DNA of 44,211 nucleotides from an uncultured Phocaeicola sp. (GCA_944321335.1 CALUKX010000015.1:1-44211), one strand, 5' to 3'. Positions 17,033 through 25,865 are shown, numbered from the stretch's first letter. The notes: generated by a model from the sequence alone, not told the origin. A program made the numbers and translations.

Positions 17033-18196
17033 ATGAACAAGACAAAAATCTATCCCAATGAATGGATACAGATTCATCCCTATAAATCGCAACAGCCGTC
17101 GGACAGCTATTTCGTTGCATTGGCTAACCGGCTCTATTCTACCGATAAACTGACCGGAATGCCCGAACATTTCCGCAAGAAACTTTGCCTGTACCTGGCA
17201 GCATATCTGGAAGATGTGATTTCGGGATTGGGTCTGTGGCAGAGCTTCATCGGCGAACATAAGCATCTGTACGGACGGCCACTCCCCTTCTATCCGCTTT
17301 CATCGGATTATATGGAAGACGAAATCAATCTGGAAGACGTACGCTTCCTTATCTGGAACACTTGGCAGAAAGCCCATTACGAACATCCGTACATCAATCC
17401 GATGAATGAACAGATAATGAAACAAGCCGAAGATTTTTATCAGATATTGGAGGAAGCTTATGAAGAAGCACCTGAAAACGAAATGCTCAACCGATATTTC
17501 GACAGTTTCAAGGATATAACTGATGCCGAACACAAGCTGACTTGGCTTTTCGGACATACATACCTTACCGAACCGGCCATGCAACCATATATCGAACAGG
17601 TTAAACCGACCGACAGATACATTATTCCGACAGGCCCGTTGGCCCTTTTCCTCCACGAATGGATCGGATTGCTGACCGACAACAAGGATTGGAAGAAAGT
17701 GCCACATCTTTATACCCCCGACCCGGTACTGCCTGAAAACATCCGCAACAACCACAAACAGTTGTATCAGAATTTCACGGAAGGAACTGATGGAAAACAC
17801 ATCGTGTATCTGAACGGATACGAATCCTTGCACCGTTTTCTGGTTGATGTACTGAAATGGCCCGACGATGAAGGACACACTCTCCCTCAGATGAAAGCCC
17901 ACCGGAATTTCGTACTGATGACAGAACCGGAAAAAGGTATTTTGCTCGCCAAAGATATCTGTGAATATATTGCCGATCCGGAAAATCCAATGTACGATCG
18001 GGATGTAGCCGGAAAGAATGCATTCCGATTACTTACAGAAGAAATGCTATGCCCACCCGACCTACTGACATACTGCATCCGTAACCGTTTTCTACCCGAT
18101 GCGACAATACCCGGATACGGAGAAAACGAACTGGTAGAACAAAATGCCGATTTCATTGCACGACATTCCCTGCTTTATTATTACAGAGGCGACTAA
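17033..18196 (+). CDS. DUF3843-like protein
   Basis: A 387-residue cytoplasmic protein that I place, with moderate confidence, in the Bacteroidetes DUF3843 family of unknown function. The start MNKTKIYPNEWIQIHPYK and the helix LADRLY-like ANRLYSTDK are typical. The protein is rich in aromatic and acidic residues and has no signal peptide, membrane helix or obvious catalytic motif. The segment FLHEWIGLLTDNKDW lies mid-protein. It follows the MFS gene by 60 bp with no terminator between, so the two may share a transcript. Confidence 0.88.
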   Translation: MNKTKIYPNEWIQIHPYKSQQPSDSYFVALANRLYSTDKLTGMPEHFRKKLCLYLAAYLEDVISGLGLWQSFIGEHKHLYGRPLPFYPLSSDYMEDEINLEDVRFLIWNTWQKAHYEHPYINPMNEQIMKQAEDFYQILEEAYEEAPENEMLNRYFDSFKDITDAEHKLTWLFGHTYLTEPAMQPYIEQVKPTDRYIIPTGPLALFLHEWIGLLTDNKDWKKVPHLYTPDPVLPENIRNNHKQLYQNFTEGTDGKHIVYLNGYESLHRFLVDVLKWPDDEGHTLPQMKAHRNFVLMTEPEKGILLAKDICEYIADPENPMYDRDVAGKNAFRLLTEEMLCPPDLLTYCIRNRFLPDATIPGYGENELVEQNADFIARHSLLYYYRGD

Positions 18197-18223
18197 ACAG
18201 CTGATTATAAGCCGTTAAAAGAA

Positions 18224-18437
18224 TAAGGTATGTCAGACTGACCATTCTCTCCTTAAACCGAAAAAAGTTTTTTACCGTTTTTCGTTCCACACGAGATAAC
18301 AATTTGATTTCGAGAAAGATACTGTGAAAGGAAGGTCAAAAACCCTTCACATATCCTTCACACTCCCTTCACATCCCTTCACATCCCTTCACGGAGAAGG
18401 AAGGTATCAAACAATCAAACCAGTCTGACACACCTAA
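18224..18437. repeat. Intergenic element bounded by 17-bp inverted repeats, with internal tandem repeat
   Basis: TAAGGTATGTCAGACTG (18224-18240) is matched in inverted orientation by 18421-18437 with two mismatches, defining a unit of 214 bp. It encodes no plausible protein. Inside, 18343-18392 is a degenerate tandem array of a 10-bp unit (CCCTTCACAT), and short A/T runs (AAAAAAGTTTTTT) lie near the left arm. No target-site duplication is obvious. It fills the gap between the convergent DUF3843-like and maf genes and could be a non-autonomous mobile element or a dispersed Bacteroidales intergenic repeat. Confidence 0.6.
18343..18392. repeat. 10-bp tandem repeat CCCTTCACAT
   Basis: Five consecutive units occur, the last three almost identical (CCCTTCACAT) and the first two diverged (CCCTTCACAT, ATCCTTCACA-type). 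The array lies inside the inverted-repeat element. The complementary run GTGAAAGGAAGG at 18324-18335 could fold back onto it. Confidence 0.75.
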
Positions 18438-18462
18438 TTTTATATCTTTTTTAAAAACCTTT

Positions 18463-19047
18463 TTAAAGCTTTTTCAATTCCTGATAAAGACGTTGGATGG
18501 GCAATCCCATCACGTTAAAATAGGAACCTTTCAATCCGCTTACTCCGATAAAGCCTATCCATTCCTGAACGCCGTACGAACCGGCTTTGTCCATCGGACG
18601 ATATTTCTCCACATAAAAACTGATTTCCTCATCGGTCAGCTTGTCGAAAGTGACATCCGTCACTGCAGCGAAACTTTTCTGGAAATTCCTAGTCGTGATG
18701 CAGACTCCTGTAATCACCTCATGGGTACGTCCCGATAGACAGCGCAACATTTCGCAGGCATCGGCCTCATCCTTCGGTTTGCCCAAAACCTTACCATCGA
18801 TATACACGATTGTATCCGCTGTAATAATCAGTTCATTGGCAGCCATTGTCGGACGATAGGCATCGGCCTTCTCCTTGGCGATATACATAGGAATCTCCTC
18901 TCCTTTCAACGTTTCGGGATAAGTTTCATCAATTCCTTGCATTATCTTCACTTCATAATCAATTCCCAAGCCGGAAAGCAATTCCCTACGACGCGGCGAA
19001 TTGGAAGCCAGGATCACTTTATATTTCTTCAAATTTTCCAATACCAT
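18463..19047 (-). CDS. maf: Maf family nucleoside triphosphate pyrophosphatase
   Basis: Maf proteins hydrolyse non-canonical or modified nucleoside triphosphates such as dTTP, UTP or m5UTP to the monophosphate and pyrophosphate, a house-cleaning role. The 194-residue protein opens with the substrate loop ILASNSPRRRELLSGLG (about residues 12-28). It has the metal-site segments ITADTIVYIDGKVLGKPKD (about 75-93) and KAGSYGVQEW (about 155-164). It is the last gene of the minus-strand series with kdsC and a DUF2520 gene, 36 bp after kdsC. Confidence 0.94.
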   Translation of the reverse strand: MVLENLKKYKVILASNSPRRRELLSGLGIDYEVKIMQGIDETYPETLKGEEIPMYIAKEKADAYRPTMAANELIITADTIVYIDGKVLGKPKDEADACEMLRCLSGRTHEVITGVCITTRNFQKSFAAVTDVTFDKLTDEEISFYVEKYRPMDKAGSYGVQEWIGFIGVSGLKGSYFNVMGLPIQRLYQELKKL

Positions 19048-19083
19048 ATTCCGTATGTTTTTGCTGTTGAGTTTCTTTTCTTT

Positions 19084-19602
19084 TTACCAACCGAATGCAG
19101 CTTCGTGCGACATCCACTTACCTTGGGCACGCAACACTTGCTCCACCACATCACGTCCGCAACCATGACCGCCGATACGATGCGATACATACTTGCATAT
19201 TTTCTTGATTTCGGGAGCGGCATCGGCCGGACAGCAAGGCAATCCTACCAGACGGAGTACCTCATAATCGGGAATATCATCACCCATATACAGAACCTCC
19301 TCCGGTTTCAGATCGTATTTCGCAACCAAATCGGCATATTCACGGGTCTTTACAGCAGCTCCCATATAGATATCCTTGATACCCAAACCTGCATAACGCT
19401 TGTAGATGGCTTCGGTTCGTCCACCGGTAATGATAGCTACATGCAGTCCGCATTTCACCGCCAGTTGCAGAGCATAACCATCCTTGATATTCACCGTACG
19501 CATAGGCTCACCGTTCGGATGTAGCGTAATGGTTTCAGCACTAAGCACACCGTCGACATCGAATACCAGTGCACGTATCTTAGTCAAATCGTAATTTATC
19601 AT
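19084..19602 (-). CDS. kdsC: 3-deoxy-D-manno-octulosonate 8-phosphate phosphatase (KdsC type)
   Basis: KdsC removes the phosphate from KDO-8-phosphate in lipopolysaccharide core synthesis. The 172-residue protein is a minimal C0-type HAD phosphatase: FDVDGVL gives the Asp15/Asp17 pair, IITGG (about 58-62) is motif II, and [11 protein letters not shown] (about 108-118) is motif IV. The small size and lack of a cap domain match KdsC tetramers. Its start overlaps the end of the DUF2520 gene by 4 bp, so translation is probably coupled. YrbI-like phosphatases of other pathways are the main alternative. Confidence 0.92.
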   Translation of the reverse strand: MINYDLTKIRALVFDVDGVLSAETITLHPNGEPMRTVNIKDGYALQLAVKCGLHVAIITGGRTEAIYKRYAGLGIKDIYMGAAVKTREYADLVAKYDLKPEEVLYMGDDIPDYEVLRLVGLPCCPADAAPEIKKICKYVSHRIGGHGCGRDVVEQVLRAQGKWMSHEAAFGW

Positions 19603-20396
19603 AATCCTTCTTTTGGTTTTGTTGCATATTCATGGATATTTTTGCTGATAAGCTCATAGAGCCTTGCCAGTTCCGGTTCATCCGACAGCATCGACAGGTG
19701 TCGGTTGATGACATTCTCATCGTAACGGCGGGCAGGTCCGGTCTGTCCTTCCACCGGCGACAGTTCGTGTACCTTACGGGCAGTCTCGTCAATCAGCGGA
19801 AACATTGCCTCGAACGGAAGTCCGTGTACCGAAAGCAGATGTTCGGCCACCGCGTACATGTGATTGGTGAAATTGCAGGCAAACACGGCAGCGATATGCA
19901 GATAACGCCGTTGCTCGGATGTTGCCTCATAAGCCTTACTGCCCAAGCCGGCAGCCATCTTTCGCAGCAATTCCAGATCATCCGCCGAATTGGCTTCGAT
20001 AAAGAACGGAACTACCGAAAAATCCACCGCACGTTGTTTGGAGAATGTCTGCATCGGATAAAGCACACCGTATCGGGAAGCCAATCCTTTCCACACATCC
20101 ATCGGCACACTTCCTGCGGTATGCACGAACAATGCACTGCGATTCCGAAGAACCAACTTCGGAAGCACTTCATCGAGAGCCGAATCCTTGATGGAAACAA
20201 TGTAGCAGTCGGCATCTGAAACCACCTCATCCAGTTTATCGGTATAAGTGCAACCGAGTTTCTCTCCCAGTTCACGAGCGGAAGTTTCAGTACGGCTATA
20301 TACCTGAAGCACTTCGTATCCGGCATCCGGCAATGCCAACCCAAGGTGGGTAGCTACATTCCCGGCACCGATCAAAACGATTTTATTGCAATCCAT
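19599..20396 (-). CDS. Rossmann-fold and DUF2520 domain protein
   Basis: A 265-residue protein with an N-terminal NAD(P)-binding Rossmann motif ([16 protein letters not shown], about residues 6-21) and a C-terminal helical DUF2520 domain that contains [20 protein letters not shown]. The overall layout resembles F420-dependent NADP reductase and ketopantoate/6-phosphogluconate dehydrogenase relatives. No substrate is known. Its coupling to kdsC and maf is common in Bacteroidetes and suggests a housekeeping role, but that is inference from gene order. Confidence 0.92.
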   Translation of the reverse strand: MDCNKIVLIGAGNVATHLGLALPDAGYEVLQVYSRTETSARELGEKLGCTYTDKLDEVVSDADCYIVSIKDSALDEVLPKLVLRNRSALFVHTAGSVPMDVWKGLASRYGVLYPMQTFSKQRAVDFSVVPFFIEANSADDLELLRKMAAGLGSKAYEATSEQRRYLHIAAVFACNFTNHMYAVAEHLLSVHGLPFEAMFPLIDETARKVHELSPVEGQTGPARRYDENVINRHLSMLSDEPELARLYELISKNIHEYATKPKEGL

Positions 20397-20433
20397 TCCA
20401 ATTATTTCTCTGATATAAACTTATGTCTTCTTC

Positions 20434-20539
20434 GATTCACTATTGTGACTCAAGCGATTCACTATTGTGACTCAAGCGATTCACTATTGTGGTTCATGCG
20501 ATTCACATCTGTGATTCATGCGATTCACTATTGTGAATC
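20434..20539. repeat. 22-bp tandem repeat, each unit a small hairpin
   Basis: Units start at 20434, 20456, 20478, 20500 and 20522. The first two are identical and the fifth is cut after 18 bases. Each contains an imperfect dyad GATTCAC-N4-GTGANTC; the last copy, GATTCACTATTGTGAATC, is perfect. The array lies in the 164-bp gap between the small membrane protein gene and the DUF2520 gene, 5' of the latter. It has no spacers of unique sequence, so it is not a CRISPR. Confidence 0.9.
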
Positions 20540-20560
20540 ACCGAAAACGACTTCATCTTT

Positions 20561-20893
20561 TTATCGTGATGACAGCCAATATAGCAGAATACCGATAAGC
20601 AGCAGGGCCAACGGCAAGAGATAGCCCGACATCTGCCCCAACAATGAAACCACCAGTCCGATATTCTGAATCAGCCACAGTCCTGCAAGAATGATACCCA
20701 CCGACTTATCCGCCTTGAACCACAGGAAGATAACCGCCGCATACAGCAACATCGTATCTTTCTGCATTACCCACGACAAGCCGTGTGAACTGAAACCGAT
20801 CAGTTTGTCGATGAGATAAAGCGCTCCCATGAACGCCAGCAGAACAGCTGCTGCCCGATAAGTATCTTTATGATTAGTAGCTTTGGCAACCAC
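20561..20893 (-). CDS. Small four-helix membrane protein
   Basis: A 110-residue, very hydrophobic protein with about four predicted transmembrane helices (about residues 12-30, 43-60, 62-82, 87-107) and short loops. I do not recognise a named family; similar short membrane proteins in Bacteroidetes carry LiaF/DUF5668-like helices, which is a weak resemblance only. It begins 2 bp after the nitroreductase stop on the minus strand, so the two genes are cotranscribed. The 22-bp repeats lie right after its stop. Confidence 0.82.
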   Translation of the reverse strand: MVAKATNHKDTYRAAAVLLAFMGALYLIDKLIGFSSHGLSWVMQKDTMLLYAAVIFLWFKADKSVGIILAGLWLIQNIGLVVSLLGQMSGYLLPLALLLIGILLYWLSSR

Positions 20894-20895
20894 GC

Positions 20896-21432
20896 TTATT
20901 TTCCTCCATATTTATTTATATGTACCTTTTCCCATTGCAGATGCGACTCGTCGAACGGCTTGCGTTCCATTCCCTTATGACCGACAGCCACGATGGAAAG
21001 CACCTGAAGCTGCAAAGGAATATCGAGCACATCGCGCACGAATTCATCCGACGGCATACCGGTAGCGGCATAACGTTCACGCACCTGAATCCAACAGCTT
21101 CCCAGTCCCAAATCCTCCGCCTGCAACTGAATCATCAATGATGCGATGGCCGCATCTTCAATCCACACATCGCTCGCCAACGGATCGGCCACCACCACGA
21201 TAGCCAACGGCGCATCTTTCAGAAAAGCCGAACCCATCTCCTTGCAACGCGACAACAGGTCGAGCTTCTCCTTATCGTCGACAACAATGAACTGCCAGCA
21301 GTTGCTACGTTTCGACGACGGCGACATCAAAGCGGCTTTCAGCAAAGCAACCACCTCTTCCTGAGTCAACTCTTCATCGGTAAACTTACGCATACTGCGT
21401 CTTTGTTTTATCAAATCGCTGAACTTATCCAT
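20896..21432 (-). CDS. Nitroreductase family protein
   Basis: A 178-residue FMN-dependent NAD(P)H oxidoreductase of the nitroreductase fold, probably a cytoplasmic homodimer. Landmarks are the FMN-phosphate-binding KQRRSMRKFTDEEL (about residues 8-21), SPSSKRSNCWQFIVV (about 38-52), and the dimer-interface region GLGSCWIQVRER. The open frame extends to a GTG at 21453, but that lies only about 3 bp from the -7 box (21463-21456), so the ATG at 21432 (MDKFSDLI) is chosen. The substrate is unknown. It leads the minus-strand series. Confidence 0.92.
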   Translation of the reverse strand: MDKFSDLIKQRRSMRKFTDEELTQEEVVALLKAALMSPSSKRSNCWQFIVVDDKEKLDLLSRCKEMGSAFLKDAPLAIVVVADPLASDVWIEDAAIASLMIQLQAEDLGLGSCWIQVRERYAATGMPSDEFVRDVLDIPLQLQVLSIVAVGHKGMERKPFDESHLQWEKVHINKYGGK

Positions 21433-21455
21433 AAAAACTTTGTTTTTTAACACGA

Positions 21456-21503
21456 CAAATATAGTTTTTTAAGTCGGAATGCTCAAAAAAAATCTTATTT
21501 TTG
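21456..21503. promoter_or_regulatory. Divergent promoters of the nitroreductase and GNAT genes
   Basis: Leftward: TATATTTG on the minus strand (21463-21456) with a TTTG -33 box at 21487-21484 after a 20-bp spacer, a full consensus. Rightward: TATTTTTG at 21496-21503, ending 5 bp before the ATG at 21509. The rightward promoter overlaps the upstream side of the leftward one, so they should interfere. Confidence 0.65.
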
Positions 21504-21508
21504 CATTA

Positions 21509-22483
21509 ATGGCTATTCGATTGACGATATATAGAAATTCGAAAGACCTACCCATCCTGCCGGGCAGCAACATCTTTCATTCCACGGAGCTGTTTCATGT
21601 CTTGGAACAGACCCCCGGCTACACGCCGCACATGATTGTAGCGTTCAAAGGCGACCGTCCTATAGGAAAGATGCTCTGCATCACCCGTCGTAATTTCCAA
21701 TACCTGCATCTCTTCAAGAAAACCTATATATATGGTACGGGCGAATACTTCGATCCCGATATTCCCTCCGATATCATTTTCAATGAGATGCTGACCTACT
21801 TCACCAAGATATTCGGCGACAAATCGTTCATGCTCGAATTCCGCAACCTTGAAGAACCGCTTTTCGGATACCGGTATTTCCGGCAGAACAAATATTTCCC
21901 GATCCGTTGGTTGAGAGTCAGAAACTCCATCCACCACGATACTATCGACAAGTGGATGAGTACCTCTCGCAAACGTCAGATAAGTCGGGGAGTGAAAAAC
22001 GGAGCGATACTCGATACCGCCCAAACACCCCAAGAAATAGAAGAGTTCTTCACCATGATAAGAAACTTCTATTCTCCGAAGATACACCGATACCTGCCTA
22101 ACCTTAAATTCTTCAACGCCTTGCTCACCCAGCCTTGTGAACATGAGATGGGCAAGATATTCACCATCCGTTACAAGAATAAGATTATAGGCGGCTCCGT
22201 CTGTCTGTTCTCAGGCAATACCACTTACCTGATTTTTTCGGGAGGCATGCGGAAAACCTATTCCACACTTTATCCGGGAGTGTTGGCTGTCTGGCACGCC
22301 ATGAACTACGCCCGCGATAATGGTTACCGTCATTTTGAATTCATTGATGCCGGATTGCCGTTCAAAAGATACAGCTACCGTGATTTTATTTTACGTTTCG
22401 GCGGAAAACAGCTAAGTACACGTCGTTGGTTTAAGATTCGCTGGAGATGGCTTAACCGAATATTGATACATATATATGTATAG
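21509..22483 (+). CDS. GNAT / FemAB-like acyltransferase domain protein
   Basis: A 324-residue cytoplasmic protein with two GNAT-like halves of the FemAB/BioF2-like type. Typical features are the early PHMIVAFKGDRPIGKMLCI strand-turn-strand and the later IFTIRYKNKIIGGSVCLF followed by LVWHAMNYARDNGYRHFEFIDAG-like sequence (here VWHAMNYARDNGYRHFEFID). Such proteins transfer amino-acyl or acyl groups to cell-envelope components or small molecules; the substrate is unknown. The frame is open from 21479, but a -7 box at 21496-21503 lies inside that extension, so the ATG at 21509 is the start. Confidence 0.85.
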   Translation: MAIRLTIYRNSKDLPILPGSNIFHSTELFHVLEQTPGYTPHMIVAFKGDRPIGKMLCITRRNFQYLHLFKKTYIYGTGEYFDPDIPSDIIFNEMLTYFTKIFGDKSFMLEFRNLEEPLFGYRYFRQNKYFPIRWLRVRNSIHHDTIDKWMSTSRKRQISRGVKNGAILDTAQTPQEIEEFFTMIRNFYSPKIHRYLPNLKFFNALLTQPCEHEMGKIFTIRYKNKIIGGSVCLFSGNTTYLIFSGGMRKTYSTLYPGVLAVWHAMNYARDNGYRHFEFIDAGLPFKRYSYRDFILRFGGKQLSTRRWFKIRWRWLNRILIHIYV

Positions 22484-22707
22484 AATCCCTCTTAGCGCCA
22501 ATAGGTAAATATCACTTACATAAAATCAGATAAAAAGGGAAAATCAGGAGGTTGACTTCACGTACAAGTTACCCTAATGAGATGAAAAAACGAGCTTTAA
22601 CCTGAAATTATATACGGAAAAGTTTCTTAATTCGGCACATTTTTCTTTTCTTTGTGCAGTATCGAATAAAACTTTAAATTTGAAATACCTTTTAAAACAC
22701 ACTTATC

Positions 22708-23112
22708 ATGAAAATTTCTCATATCGAACATTTGGGCATTGCTGTTAAAAGCATCGAAGAAGCCCTTCCCTACTACGAGAATGTCCTCGGATTGAAATGC
22801 TACAACATAGAAACGGTAGAAGACCAGAAAGTGAAGACCGCTTTCCTGAAATGCGGTGAAACTAAAATCGAATTGCTGGAACCTACCTGTCCTGAAAGCA
22901 CCATTGCCAAATTTATCGAAAACCGTGGCATGGGTGTCCATCACGTAGCATTTGCAGTCGAAGACGGTGTTGCCAATGCCTTGGCAGAAGCCGAAGGTCA
23001 GGGTATCCGTCTTATCGACAAAGCTCCGAGACCGGGAGCGGAAGGTCTTCACATCGCTTTCCTGCACCCGAAATCAACGATGGGAGTATTAACCGAACTT
23101 TGTGAAAAATAG
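22708..23112 (+). CDS. mce: Methylmalonyl-CoA epimerase
   Basis: This enzyme interconverts (S)- and (R)-methylmalonyl-CoA between the mutase and the decarboxylase of the succinate-to-propionate route. The 134-residue protein has the paired beta-alpha-beta-beta-beta modules of the VOC fold. The metal ligands are likely in HIEHLGIAVKSIEEAL-type positions (His near residue 6-8), MGVHHVAFAVED (His about 74-75) and the late Glu in GVLTELCEK. It precedes the mmd gene set by 222 bp, and the neighbourhood supports the pathway. Confidence 0.95.
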   Translation: MKISHIEHLGIAVKSIEEALPYYENVLGLKCYNIETVEDQKVKTAFLKCGETKIELLEPTCPESTIAKFIENRGMGVHHVAFAVEDGVANALAEAEGQGIRLIDKAPRPGAEGLHIAFLHPKSTMGVLTELCEK

Positions 23113-23162
23113 ATCCGGCAGATGAATATCGGCGTCGGATATAGAATAGCGGTAACGCAAGG

Positions 23163-23268
23163 AATTGTCATTCAAACAACCGCAAGCCTGCAGAATCCGG
23201 CTTCAGCCTTAGGCTGAGCTAAGACGGACTCTCACCCTGCTTGCCCGTTTGAGTGACAATTTTTTATT
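23163..23268 (+). ncRNA. Long imperfect hairpin ending in a T-run: leader attenuator or small RNA
   Basis: A 15-bp outer stem (23163-23177 with 23247-23261, one G-T wobble) encloses a 6-bp stem GCAAGC/GCTTGC (23182-23187 with 23239-23244), then TCCG/CGGA (23196-23199 with 23225-23228), and an apical TCAGCC-TTA-GGCTGA hairpin. TTTTTTATT follows at once. The whole 99-nt rod therefore looks like a rho-independent terminator with an elaborate loop. It stands 67 bp before the mmdA ATG. It may end the mce transcript, control mmdA, or be an independent small RNA. I found no match to a riboswitch or other RNA family that I know. Confidence 0.5.
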
Positions 23269-23334
23269 ACCCTTTTCGGATAGAAGATGCCGGTTTCGGC
23301 CTCATTTTTATCAACTTATAAAAACTCTAATATC

Positions 23335-24888
23335 ATGAGTAGTCAGCTAGAAAAAGTAAAAGAGCTTATCGAACTACGTACCCAAGCCAGACTTGGCGGT
23401 GGCGAGAAAGCGATCGAAAAACAACACGCTAAAGGAAAATATACAGCTCGCGAACGTATTGCCATGCTACTAGATGAAGGCAGTTTCGAAGAGCTCGACA
23501 TGTTCGTAAAGCATCGTTGTACCAACTTCGGTATGGACAAGAAGCATTATCTGGGCGACGGTGTAGTTACAGGTTACGGTACTATCGAAGGCCGTTTGGT
23601 ATATGTGTTCGCACAAGACTTTACCGTATCGGCGGGTTCGCTTTCGGAAACGATGTCACAGAAAATCTGTAAGGTTATGGATATGGCCATGAAGATGGGT
23701 GCTCCTTGCATCGGTCTGAACGACTCGGGAGGTGCACGTATCCAGGAAGGTATCAATGCTTTGGCAGGTTATGCCGAAATCTTCCAGCGCAATATCCTGG
23801 CTTCGGGTGTGATCCCGCAGATTTCGGGTATCTTCGGTCCGTGTGCCGGCGGTGCCGTGTATTCTCCGGCATTGACAGATTTCACCTTGATGATGGAAGG
23901 CACTTCCTATATGTTCCTTACCGGTCCGAAGGTTGTAAAGACCGTTACCGGTGAAGATGTGACTCAGGAAGATTTGGGTGGAGCTAGTGTACACTCAACC
24001 CGTTCGGGTGTTACCCACTTTACCGCTTCGACCGAAGAGGAAGGTCTGGCTCTTATCCGCAAATTGTTGGGATACATTCCGCAAAACAATCTCGAAGAAC
24101 CTCCTTATGTAGATTGTACCGACCCGATCGACCGTCTGGAAGATTCGTTGAACGATATCATCCCCGACAGTCCGACCAAAGCTTATGATATGTATGATGT
24201 AATCGCTGCCATTGTCGACAACGGTGAGTTTCTCGAAGTACAACGTGATTTTGCCAAGAATATCATCGTAGGATTCGCACGTTTCAACGGACAGTCTGTC
24301 GGTATCGTAGCCAACCAGCCTAAGTTCCTGGCAGGTGTGCTCGACTGCAACGCATCACGCAAAGGTGCGCGTTTCGTCCGTTTCTGCGATGCATTCAATA
24401 TTCCTATCGTTTCATTGGTAGATGTACCGGGCTTCCTTCCGGGAACCGGTCAGGAATACAATGCGGTTATCCTCCACGGAGCAAAATTGCTTTATGCCTA
24501 CGGCGAAGCCACTGTTCCTAAGGTTACCATTACCCTCCGCAAGTCGTACGGCGGTTCCCACATCGTGATGAGCTGCAAGCAGTTGCGCGGTGATATGAAC
24601 TATGCATGGCCGACAGCCGAAATCGCCGTAATGGGTGGTGCCGGAGCCGTTGAAGTCCTTTACGCAAAAGAAGCCAAGGAAGCCGAAGATCCGAAAGCTT
24701 TCATGGCCGAAAAGGAAGCCGAATACACCAAGCTGTTTGCCAACCCGTATAACGCTGCAAAATACGGCTATATCGATGATGTAATCGAACCGCGTAATAC
24801 CCGATTCCGCATTATCCGTGCCTTGCAGCAACTGCAGACCAAGAAACTCAGCAACCCGGCTAAGAAACACGGTAATATTCCATTGTAA
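23335..24888 (+). CDS. mmdA: Methylmalonyl-CoA decarboxylase alpha subunit (acyl-CoA carboxyltransferase)
   Basis: MmdA is the carboxyltransferase of the Na+-pumping decarboxylase; it moves the carboxyl group of (R)-methylmalonyl-CoA to biotin on MmdC and releases propionyl-CoA. The start at ATG 23335 ([14 protein letters not shown]) gives 517 residues; the frame extends upstream to 23287 without support. Two crotonase-type halves are visible, with oxyanion loops at GGARIQEG and [14 protein letters not shown] in the first and [15 protein letters not shown] and YGGSHIVMS in the second. The same subunit can serve propionyl-CoA carboxylase, but the adjacent OadG/OadB-like genes favour the decarboxylase. 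Confidence 0.95.
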   Translation: MSSQLEKVKELIELRTQARLGGGEKAIEKQHAKGKYTARERIAMLLDEGSFEELDMFVKHRCTNFGMDKKHYLGDGVVTGYGTIEGRLVYVFAQDFTVSAGSLSETMSQKICKVMDMAMKMGAPCIGLNDSGGARIQEGINALAGYAEIFQRNILASGVIPQISGIFGPCAGGAVYSPALTDFTLMMEGTSYMFLTGPKVVKTVTGEDVTQEDLGGASVHSTRSGVTHFTASTEEEGLALIRKLLGYIPQNNLEEPPYVDCTDPIDRLEDSLNDIIPDSPTKAYDMYDVIAAIVDNGEFLEVQRDFAKNIIVGFARFNGQSVGIVANQPKFLAGVLDCNASRKGARFVRFCDAFNIPIVSLVDVPGFLPGTGQEYNAVILHGAKLLYAYGEATVPKVTITLRKSYGGSHIVMSCKQLRGDMNYAWPTAEIAVMGGAGAVEVLYAKEAKEAEDPKAFMAEKEAEYTKLFANPYNAAKYGYIDDVIEPRNTRFRIIRALQQLQTKKLSNPAKKHGNIPL

Positions 24889-24910
24889 TCCGAACCTAAA
24901 CTGAAACATT

Positions 24911-25846
24911 ATGACTAGAAACAAGATAGGAATATTTCTCTCCCTGCTTCTCGCTATCGGCCTTTGTTCGTGCCACGGCTCAACCGACCGCAGCAACACC
25001 AAGCTTATCATCAACGAAGTGTTGATTGAGAACCAAGGCAACTATCAGGACGATTACGGCTTGCACAGCGGATGGATTGAAATATTCAACAAATCATACA
25101 GCAGCGCCGATCTGGCCGGATGCTACCTCAAGGTAAGCAGCACTCCGGGCGATACCGTATCGTATTTTATCCCGAAAGGCGATATCCTGACTTCAATCAA
25201 ACCGCGCCAGCACGCTTTGTTCTGGGCCGACGGTACTCCACGCCACGGTACGTTCCATACAAATTTCGTGTTGAGCAAGGATAAAGAAAACTGGATCGGT
25301 CTTTTCGATTCCGGACGTAAACTGCTCGACCAGGTAGTGGTTCCTGCAGGCATCCTGCAAGCCAACCAGTCGTATGCACGTATAAGCGATGCATCTTCCG
25401 AGTGGGAGGTAAAAGACGACAGTGCCGAAAAATACGTAACTCCAAGCACCAACAACAAGACCATCGACAGCAATCCGAAGATGGACAAGTTCGAACAGCA
25501 CGATCCGGTAGGTATCGGTATGGCAATCTCGGCCATGAGTGTCGTATTTGTCGGACTGATTCTGCTTTATATCTGCTTCCGTCTCATCGGCAAGCTCTCG
25601 GTGAAATTGCGTAAGCAAAATGCGATGAAAGCACACAACATCACCGACAAGCAGGAAGCCAAGGAAAAGAAACTCGGAGAAGCACCGGGAGAAGTCATCG
25701 CCGCCATTACCATGGCACTGCATGAAGCCCGCGGAGCCGACCACGACGTAGAGGAAACCATCCTTACCATCAGTCGTGTAAAACGAAGCTACTCACCTTG
25801 GAGCTCGAAGATCTACACCTTGCGTGAAACACCAAATAGAAAATAA
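24911..25846 (+). CDS. Lipoprotein lamin-tail domain fused to OadG-type gamma/delta subunit
   Basis: The 311-residue protein begins with a lipoprotein-like signal (CSC near residues 19-21). It continues with a lamin-tail domain (about 30-180: KLIINEVLIENQGNY, SGWIEIFNKSYSSADLAGCYL, FWADGTPRHGTFHTNF), and only then has the single membrane helix and flank typical of OadG (HDPVGIGMAISAMSVVFVG, about 198-228). The C-terminal cytoplasmic part (about 230-311) is charged. OadG assembles the biotin carrier with the membrane pump, so the lamin-tail domain would face the periplasm. Gene order between mmdA and mmdC supports a subunit role. What the extra domain does is unknown. Confidence 0.88.
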   Translation: MTRNKIGIFLSLLLAIGLCSCHGSTDRSNTKLIINEVLIENQGNYQDDYGLHSGWIEIFNKSYSSADLAGCYLKVSSTPGDTVSYFIPKGDILTSIKPRQHALFWADGTPRHGTFHTNFVLSKDKENWIGLFDSGRKLLDQVVVPAGILQANQSYARISDASSEWEVKDDSAEKYVTPSTNNKTIDSNPKMDKFEQHDPVGIGMAISAMSVVFVGLILLYICFRLIGKLSVKLRKQNAMKAHNITDKQEAKEKKLGEAPGEVIAAITMALHEARGADHDVEETILTISRVKRSYSPWSSKIYTLRETPNRK

Positions 25847-25865
25847 CCCGCTTAATCATCAGTAT

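Noticed and set aside
20434-20539. Possible CRISPR array
   Set aside because: The 22-bp units are directly adjacent with no unique spacers, and there are no cas genes.
20346-20624. A 92-codon plus-strand frame across the 22-bp repeats
   Set aside because: Its protein is just a translation of the repeat (IHYC-type motifs) and part of flanking genes' antisense, with no promoter or family match.
23113-23334. Cobalamin riboswitch or tRNA in the mce-mmdA gap
   Set aside because: I looked for a B12-box-like core and a cloverleaf because the pathway uses B12. Neither is present; only the long hairpin is.
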